A DNA stretch of 36,826 nucleotides, from NCBI GenBank assembly GCA_014163555.1, contig JACJGO010000035.1, positions 1 through 36,826 of the forward strand, in the 5' to 3' direction. The translations under genes and the position numbers were made by a program. The first letter of the stretch is position 1. Each line of letters opens with the position of its first letter. A model generated the notes under the pieces. That model searched no databases, had not been told where the DNA came from, and saw nothing but the letters and a program-made list of their open reading frames with translations. Of this stretch, positions 32,199 to 36,826 are shown piece after piece. This stretch comes from Flavisolibacter longurius. GTDB taxonomy: Bacteria; Bacteroidota; Bacteroidia; Chitinophagales; Chitinophagaceae.

Positions 32199-33050
32199 AT
32201 GAAAGCAGGAAACTGGAAGCTGGCCGCCGGCCTGGCGGTAGTGGGAGGGGCCGTTTTACTGGCCGATGCCTGGTGGGGCGAACGTTATTTTTTCCAAACG
32301 AAACGCTACCGGATCGGCAAAAAGGACAGCAATAAGCAGCTTCGTATCCTCCTACTTTCCGATCTGCATTTCAAAAATAACTTTTATCCCTACCATCAAA
32401 AGATGGCGCAAAAGATAAGGGCCCTGCGGCCCCACCTTGTTCTTATCGCCGGCGACCTGATTGACGAATATGGCACACCGGCGCCGGCTACCCGCTTTTT
32501 ACACCACCTGCAGAACCTTGCCCCCTGGTTTGCCATCCCGGGCAATCACGATAACAAGAACAGCGTCAGCCGGCAAACCCTGCGAAAGATCGTCGAAGAG
32601 AATGGAGGCCGCTTGCTGGTGAACGAAACCGTGCAGGTAAGAGTGGCCGATGTGCCCTTTACCATTACCGGCCTGGAAGACTTTATTGAAAGTGAAAGCA
32701 ATTTTGCGGAAGCCATTAGGGATATCGGCCGGGAAGAAAACCATCTGGTACTGGTGCACAGTCCTCTGCAGCAGGAAGAGGTGCTGAAGGAGATCAAACG
32801 GATCAATGCGAAACGAACCGAAAGCCGGCAACTGAATGTACAATACATTTTTGCCGGGCATACACATGGCGGGCAGGTGCGGTTGCCCCATTTTGTGCCC
32901 GTGTTGCCCTTAAAATCGGGTGGCTATGTCAACGGGTGGTACAACAGGCAGAAGCCCTTTCTTTATGTTTCCAAAGGATTTGGCACATCGGCGATACCGT
33001 TCCGGTTTGGCGCCAGGGCAGAAATAACCTTGATGGAATATGGCGTGTAG
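32199..33050 (+). CDS. Calcineurin-like metallophosphoesterase (YkuE type)
   Basis: A 283-residue protein with an N-terminal hydrophobic segment (LAAGLAVVGGAVLLADAWW) that anchors it or serves as a signal. The metal-binding motifs occur in order: LLSDLHF, AGDLIDEYG, PGNHDNK, VHSP and AGHTHGGQVRLP. These are the five blocks of the dinuclear metallophosphoesterase family; the GHTHGGQ form is common in YkuE-like enzymes, some of which act on UDP-diacylglucosamine or lipids. The start ATG 32199 has a good upstream purine-rich site (GGAAAGGA). Substrate unknown. Confidence 0.9.
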   Translation: MKAGNWKLAAGLAVVGGAVLLADAWWGERYFFQTKRYRIGKKDSNKQLRILLLSDLHFKNNFYPYHQKMAQKIRALRPHLVLIAGDLIDEYGTPAPATRFLHHLQNLAPWFAIPGNHDNKNSVSRQTLRKIVEENGGRLLVNETVQVRVADVPFTITGLEDFIESESNFAEAIRDIGREENHLVLVHSPLQQEEVLKEIKRINAKRTESRQLNVQYIFAGHTHGGQVRLPHFVPVLPLKSGGYVNGWYNRQKPFLYVSKGFGTSAIPFRFGARAEITLMEYGV

Positions 33051-33088
33051 CCAAAAGTAATTGAATTAAAAGCGGCCGTAAAAAAAAA

Positions 33089-33111
33089 CAGCCATTCGGT
33101 TGGAACGGCTG
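33089..33111 (-). terminator. Terminator hairpin of the 33121-33432 gene
   Basis: CAGCCATTC pairs with GAACGGCTG (one A-C mismatch) around GGTTG. The eight or more A's on its left read as a T-run on the minus strand. It lies nine bases beyond the stop at 33121 and also faces the end of the phosphoesterase gene. Confidence 0.75.
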
Positions 33112-33120
33112 CAAAGTTTA

Positions 33121-33432
33121 TCAGTTTTCGGCTTCCCAGGGAAGGTAAGCCTCGTATTCAATGCATCCTTTCACCAGCTTTGCTTCTACATATTCATAAG
33201 AAGATGGGCGGTTGCGGAATTTGCCTCTTTCTACAATTTCGGAAAAACGGAAAATGGTTTCATCATCCGGTAACGGAAAGGCCATGTGGCCCATTGAAGT
33301 TTTTACCTTCAGCATCAGCCGTGAACTTTCGTTGAAAATAATGGTGACATAATTATCAAAAGTAAAGCGCAGACCGTCCTGCCTTTTGAATACGGTACCG
33401 AATTGGGGACATTGGATTATTTCGACATGCAT
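33121..33432 (-). CDS. Small hypothetical protein, 103 residues
   Basis: A soluble alpha/beta protein from ATG 33432 without signal peptide. Sequence features are FKRQDGLRFTFDNYVTIIF, suggesting a beta hairpin, and an acidic C-terminus. I do not recognise the family. Its own terminator follows directly, and the region upstream is AT-rich and gene-poor up to 33860, so it looks like a single-gene unit. A further minus-strand frame at 33417-33752 overlaps its start but has no coding character. Confidence 0.7.
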   Translation of the reverse strand: MHVEIIQCPQFGTVFKRQDGLRFTFDNYVTIIFNESSRLMLKVKTSMGHMAFPLPDDETIFRFSEIVERGKFRNRPSSYEYVEAKLVKGCIEYEAYLPWEAEN

Positions 33433-33859
33433 GGAGCGAAATTAGAAGGTAGGGTGTTGAGAATCAATTGCATTAGTACTGAAATTTTTTGCAACAGATA
33501 CGATCTTTTTTCCGCGTGAAAGTACGCGGAACGGCACCTCTTTGCCAACGCAAATTCCCATATGGATGCACGTAAGGTTAACACAGGGAAGAATGTTTGT
33601 AATCGGGCAAAATAGGATGTGTCGGTAAGAAAAGGAAAAAGGTATCTATCCCGTATTTCTATGGTTGTTTTATATGTGGATTGGTTACTCCTTTTTATGG
33701 AGCATTTTTGGGGTAAGGAAGTGAAATTTTTCCGCCAGTTGTAGCATGTCATTGCGAAAGTCTGTTGACAGTTTTAGTTGCCGAACTGCATTTTCTCCAA
33801 CGGCAATTAAAATTTGAAACGGCTTCTTTTCATTTCCTGGCCGTACTTTGCAACGATCC

Positions 33860-34651
33860 ATGAATGAACAGCACGCCATACGAACGGTTACGGTCACCCG
33901 CTATGTAACCCCATTGCGGGAAGGCGGTTCCCTGCCGGCTATTGTAGAAGCCGACGATGAGTTTTTATATGTGCTGAAGTTTCGCGGGGCCGGTCAGGGA
34001 ATCAAAGCCCTTGTGGCTGAATTGCTGGGTGGCGAAATTGCCCGAACCCTTGGCTTTAAAGTGCCGGAGATTGTTTTTTCGGAAGTGGATCCGGCTTTTG
34101 GCCGCACAGAACCTGACGAAGAAATTCAGGACCTTCTAAAAGCCAGTGCCGGCTTGAATCTGGCCCTGCATTATCTCTCCGGCTCTATCACGTTTGATCC
34201 TGTGGTAACCCGGATCGATCCCCTGCTGGCCTCGCAGCTCGTATGGATGGACAGCTTTATCACCAATGTTGACCGCACCGCCCGCAATACAAACCTTCTG
34301 ATGTGGCACAAAGAGCTTTGGCTGATCGATCATGGCGCTTCTCTTTATTTTCATCATAATTGGGAGTCCTGGAAGGAGAGTTCGGAGCGGCCTTTCGTAC
34401 AAATCAAAGACCATGTGCTGCTGCCTTGGGCCAGCGAACTGGAAACCGTGGATGTTGCTTTCCGGAAGCTATTGACCCCAGAGCGGTTGCAGGCCATCGT
34501 TTCGCTGATCCCCGATGACTGGATTCAAGATGGAAACTACCCAAAAGCCGATGAGGTGCGACCGGTGTACAAAGAATTTTTGCTAAACCGCCTTTCTCAT
34601 TCTTCCACGTTCTTAAAAGAAGCACAACATGCCAGGCAAGCACTTATTTGA
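33860..34651 (+). CDS. HipA-like kinase domain protein
   Basis: A 263-residue protein of the short HipA-like kinase group that pairs with DUF3037 in many bacteria. Visible are YVLKFRGAGQG (ATP-binding Lys region), LVWMDSFITNVDRTARNTNL (catalytic loop with Asp and Asn) and LWLIDHGASLYF (metal-binding Asp, the equivalent of DFG). It is much shorter than HipA toxins of the hipBA system and no HipB-like gene is present. I chose ATG 33860; the TTG at 33848 is also in frame. The end overlaps the start of the DUF3037 gene by 23 bases, so the two are coupled. The function of such pairs is not established. Confidence 0.85.
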   Translation: MNEQHAIRTVTVTRYVTPLREGGSLPAIVEADDEFLYVLKFRGAGQGIKALVAELLGGEIARTLGFKVPEIVFSEVDPAFGRTEPDEEIQDLLKASAGLNLALHYLSGSITFDPVVTRIDPLLASQLVWMDSFITNVDRTARNTNLLMWHKELWLIDHGASLYFHHNWESWKESSERPFVQIKDHVLLPWASELETVDVAFRKLLTPERLQAIVSLIPDDWIQDGNYPKADEVRPVYKEFLLNRLSHSSTFLKEAQHARQALI

Positions 34652-35012
34652 ATATGCTGTTGTCCGCGTGGTGCCCCGGGTGGAGCGGGAAGAGTTTGTA
34701 AACGTAGGCATTGTGCTTTATTGCAAACAACAACGTTACCTGAAAACCCGTTTTCATCTTCCCAAAGAACGCCTGCTGGCGCTTTGCCCATCTTTAGATA
34801 TGGAAGAAGTGCAGGACTATCTTACCGCGTTTGAAAAAATAAGTGCCGGCAGCAAAGAGGGTGGCCCTATCGCCAGGCTGGATCTACCTTCCCGCTTTCG
34901 CTGGCTTACGGCTACCCGCAGCACTGTTGTGCAATCTTCCAAAATTCATCCGGGTATGTGCGATGACCTGGATAAGGCGCTGGAGAAATTATTTGTGCAG
35001 TTGGTACTTTGA
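34629..35012 (+). CDS. DUF3037 family protein
   Basis: A 127-residue protein whose N-terminal half (FEYAVVRVVPRVEREEFVNV, then GIVLYCKQ) is the diagnostic start of DUF3037. A helical region follows. Gene order and overlap with the HipA-like kinase gene are typical of the family, so it is probably the kinase's partner or substrate. There is no signal peptide or catalytic motif. The start ATG at 34629 lies within the last codons of the kinase gene. Confidence 0.88.
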   Translation: MPGKHLFEYAVVRVVPRVEREEFVNVGIVLYCKQQRYLKTRFHLPKERLLALCPSLDMEEVQDYLTAFEKISAGSKEGGPIARLDLPSRFRWLTATRSTVVQSSKIHPGMCDDLDKALEKLFVQLVL

Positions 35013-35239
35013 GTGGCGAGTGGTAAGTAGTAAAGAGCGAGTAGCCACTTGATGCAGTCTGCTTTAACCTCCATTAACCTTCATTAATAATCAGGAAGAT
35101 TTTATCGGTTAGGCGACCTTGAAATAGAAGGCACTCGTTCCATTGTTAAAGAATTCTTCATTAACAATTACTAACGAAACGTGGGCGCTGTTTTGCAATC
35201 TGATTTCCAGAACGCACAAAACCACGTTCCCTTTGTTTT

Positions 35240-35899
35240 ATGAAAAAACATTTATTCTTTTCCGCCTTACTTTTTCTTTCTGTAGCGGCAATGGCACAGT
35301 CAACGGTATCTTTTGGTGTTCGCGGTGGTATCAGCAATTCTTCTATCAGAGGGGATGCGGCGCAAAACCTGCAAAGCCTGATCGAATACACCGGTGGAGC
35401 ACTGACTACCGAAAACAAATCAGGATTTTATGCCGGTGGCTTTGTGAACATTCCGGTATCGGAACAGTTCTCTATCGAGCCCGGAATTACGTATGCGCAA
35501 AAAGGTTATACGGTTCGCGGCCAGTTTGGTATCGATGGCAAAGACCTGATCGGAGCCAAATCGGAACTGACCCTTGGCTATATAGAAGTACCGGTGCTGG
35601 CAAAAGCTAACTTCAGCGGCCTGCAGTTATTTGCCGGTCCGCAGGTGGCTTACCTGGCCAACGCCGGACTGCATACCAAAGCTGGTGCGCTGGGATTCAA
35701 TTTTATCAACGACAAGCGTGACGTAAAAGACCAGTTCAACGATGTGGATGTTTCGCTGACCGGCGGTGTGGGTTACCAGTTTGCCAACGGTTTGCGTTTG
35801 CAGGCATCCTATGATCATGGCCTGTCAAGAATCAATTCCGGTCAAAGTATGGAAGCTTACAACCGTGCGGTAAAAGTGGGCATCGGCTTCCAGTTCTAA
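35240..35899 (+). CDS. Outer-membrane beta-barrel protein (PorT-like)
   Basis: A 219-residue protein with a signal peptide (KHLFFSALLFLSVAAMAQ). Alternating amphipathic strands cover residues 25-219: VSFGVRGGISNSSI, FYAGGFVNIPVSEQFSIEPG, LGYIEVPVLAKANF and LRLQASYDHGLSRI, ending in the barrel-type C-terminal VKVGIGFQF. This is the OMP_b-brl_2/PorT-like family common in Bacteroidota. It would sit in the outer membrane as a small barrel of eight to ten strands. Monocistronic: it is preceded by a gene-free 227-base spacer and followed by a terminator at 35923. Confidence 0.92.
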   Translation: MKKHLFFSALLFLSVAAMAQSTVSFGVRGGISNSSIRGDAAQNLQSLIEYTGGALTTENKSGFYAGGFVNIPVSEQFSIEPGITYAQKGYTVRGQFGIDGKDLIGAKSELTLGYIEVPVLAKANFSGLQLFAGPQVAYLANAGLHTKAGALGFNFINDKRDVKDQFNDVDVSLTGGVGYQFANGLRLQASYDHGLSRINSGQSMEAYNRAVKVGIGFQF

Positions 35900-35922
35900 T
35901 GACATAATATTTCAATAAGCTT

Positions 35923-35956
35923 ACGGTTGTACAGGTATTCTGTGCAACCGTTTTTT
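35923..35956 (+). terminator. Terminator of the outer-membrane barrel gene
   Basis: ACGGTTGTACAG (35923-35934) pairs with CTGTGCAACCGT (35940-35951), one T-G pair, around GTATT and followed by T5. A well-formed factor-independent terminator 24 bases after the stop. Confidence 0.9.
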
Positions 35957-36093
35957 ATTGCGAAACAAGTACTTTAAAGCAAGCTAAACCGTTGATTTTG
36001 TTTTACATAAAATCATTGACCAATGGCAGAATGAAAGGATGAAACCGGGAGCTTTCCCGCAGAATGGGTGTAACTTTAGTGTACACTAAATCA

Positions 36094-36546
36094 ATGGTTA
36101 TGAACCAACATGTCATCTCCCGGTTCGCCATTTACACCCTTGCCATTGTTATGGCTTATTTTGGCATCCGGCATTTTCTTTATCCTTACGATCTTGTAGT
36201 GAAAGTCCCAGATTTTTTGCCTGGAGGGGTCGTTTGGGTATATCTTACAGGAGCAGCATTTATCCTCGCAGCGGTTTCTTTCCTGATTAATTTATGGGTG
36301 CGTACAGCAGCGTATCTTTTAGCCATTTTGCTGTTTTCATTTGTGTTTACCATTCACCTGCCCAATTATCTGGAAACAGCCGACAGAGCCTACCAAACCA
36401 TGGCGCTCACCAACCTGCTAAAAGATGCCGCACTGGCCGCCTTTGCACTTTATATTGCCAGCAATGCACGGCACCAGCGCATTCTGGAAGAAACCGATGT
36501 AAAGGAGGAGAGAAGGGAAATGCAGATCAATGCCGAACCGGCATAA
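36094..36546 (+). CDS. DoxX-like integral membrane protein
   Basis: About 150 residues with four membrane segments, for example IYTLAIVMAYFGIRHFLYPY, VWVYLTGAAFILAAVSFLIN and AAYLLAILLFSFVFTIHL, and a charged C-terminal tail. This size and topology match small DoxX/DoxD-like proteins, whose function is mostly unknown. The frame opens at ATG 36064. The better start is ATG 36094 or 36100, because the first ten residues are hydrophilic and not typical. A TAACTTTAG stretch at 36070-36078 resembles the Bacteroidota -7 box TAnnTTTG and would support a later start. Confidence 0.8.
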   Translation: MVMNQHVISRFAIYTLAIVMAYFGIRHFLYPYDLVVKVPDFLPGGVVWVYLTGAAFILAAVSFLINLWVRTAAYLLAILLFSFVFTIHLPNYLETADRAYQTMALTNLLKDAALAAFALYIASNARHQRILEETDVKEERREMQINAEPA

Positions 36547-36565
36547 ACGGAGGGTATAAGAATAC

Positions 36566-36622
36566 AAAAAATCCATTGCTGTTGAACGGGCGGCGGCGCC
36601 GGTGGCAGCAATGGATTTTATT
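36566..36622 (+). terminator. Long-loop hairpin with T-run
   Basis: AAAATCCATTGCTG (36568-36581) pairs with CAGCAATGGATTTT (36606-36619) and is followed by ATTTTT. The 24-base loop is very GC-rich (GGCGGCGGCGCCGGTGG). Probably the terminator of the DoxX-like gene, and possibly also of the converging response-regulator gene. Confidence 0.8.
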
Positions 36623-36696
36623 TTTCAACAGGAATCATTCGCTCAGGCTACGTTGCCATGCGGTACAATGCCAGCAGTTACCGGTTCTTCCTGCAA

Positions 36697-36826
36697 CTAG
36701 GCACTAATCTTTTGTAAAAGAAATTCGGTTACAAACGGTTTGGCTACAAAATCATCGGCACCAAAAAGAAGCGTACGCGATGTCGGGTAGTAAAGTGCCG
36801 ACATCAGGATCACTTTTGTTTGCCGG
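36697..36826 (-). CDS. Response regulator receiver domain, C-terminal end (partial)
   Basis: The minus strand is open from the right edge to a TAG at 36697. The 42 residues read TKVILMSALYYPTSRTLLFG, then ADDFVAKPFVTEFLLQKIS. This is the end of a CheY-like receiver: the Ser of MSA (switch Thr/Ser position) and the conserved Lys of AKPF are visible. The phospho-acceptor Asp would lie outside the window. Nothing follows the receiver, so it is either a stand-alone CheY-type regulator or the terminal receiver of a hybrid histidine kinase. Confidence 0.85.
   Translation of the reverse strand, partial: RQTKVILMSALYYPTSRTLLFGADDFVAKPFVTEFLLQKISA

Noticed and set aside
33417-33752. 111-codon minus-strand frame
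   Set aside because: Composition is atypical (many Cys, Phe and Arg without pattern), it overlaps the start of the better gene at 33121-33432, and no motif is visible.
1-36826. CRISPR array or rRNA genes
   Set aside because: I saw no regularly spaced repeat-spacer pattern and no rRNA-like sequence on either strand.

Overview
The window looks like a chromosomal segment of a Bacteroidota bacterium, probably Chitinophagaceae. The evidence is: C-terminal type IX secretion (T9SS) sorting domains on two exported proteins, several lipoproteins with a Cys lipobox, RHS core sequences of the Chitinophaga type, DUF5995 and PorT-like outer-membrane proteins, and weak Shine-Dalgarno signals. No database search was possible, so family names rest on motif recognition.

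Region 1 (1-5300, minus strand, reading right to left) is an accessory locus of polymorphic-toxin tips. A tyrosine recombinase (4209-5294) is followed by two tandem 5'-truncated RHS modules, each with core, toxin tip and its own immunity gene (2994-4148 + 2626-2991; 1003-2499 + 357-1034). The start of a third RHS segment runs off the left edge (1-129). The two complete modules share a 159-bp core segment whose nucleotide differences are all silent. Neither has an upstream RHS body or a convincing start codon, so they look like orphan tip cassettes rather than expressed full-length toxins.

Region 2 (5300-10993) is decaying mobile-element and cargo sequence: a frameshifted helix-turn-helix gene, a lipoprotein, a large T9SS-exported lipase-like protein split by a frameshift, a wrecked second tyrosine recombinase (10440-10724), three 10-bp tandem repeats, and a 3' half of tRNA-Asn (10922-10963) followed by a terminator. 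The last items are what remains of an integrative element inserted in tRNA-Asn. The element would extend leftward from 10922 and probably includes the RHS locus.

Region 3 (11000-36826) is more ordinary chromosome: a lipoprotein, a gene of unknown function, and a run of a T9SS protein, a Tat-signal protein, a tail-collar protein and a leucine-rich-repeat protein. Next is a cluster of sulfotransferase, APS kinase, an HExxH protein and an Asp/Asn beta-hydroxylase. Exported hydrolases follow (P1/DmpA-type peptidase, class C beta-lactamase-like hydrolase, two M14 peptidase paralogues of which one has lost its zinc site, and an M16 protease), then an AsmA-like membrane protein, a calcineurin-like phosphoesterase, a HipA-like kinase with DUF3037, an outer-membrane barrel, a DoxX-like protein and the end of a response-regulator receiver domain.

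The strongest candidates for an undescribed system are the recombinase-headed array of RHS tip/immunity cassettes, the zinc-site-swapped M14 pseudo-peptidase co-transcribed with its active paralogue, and the sulfation/hydroxylation cluster.
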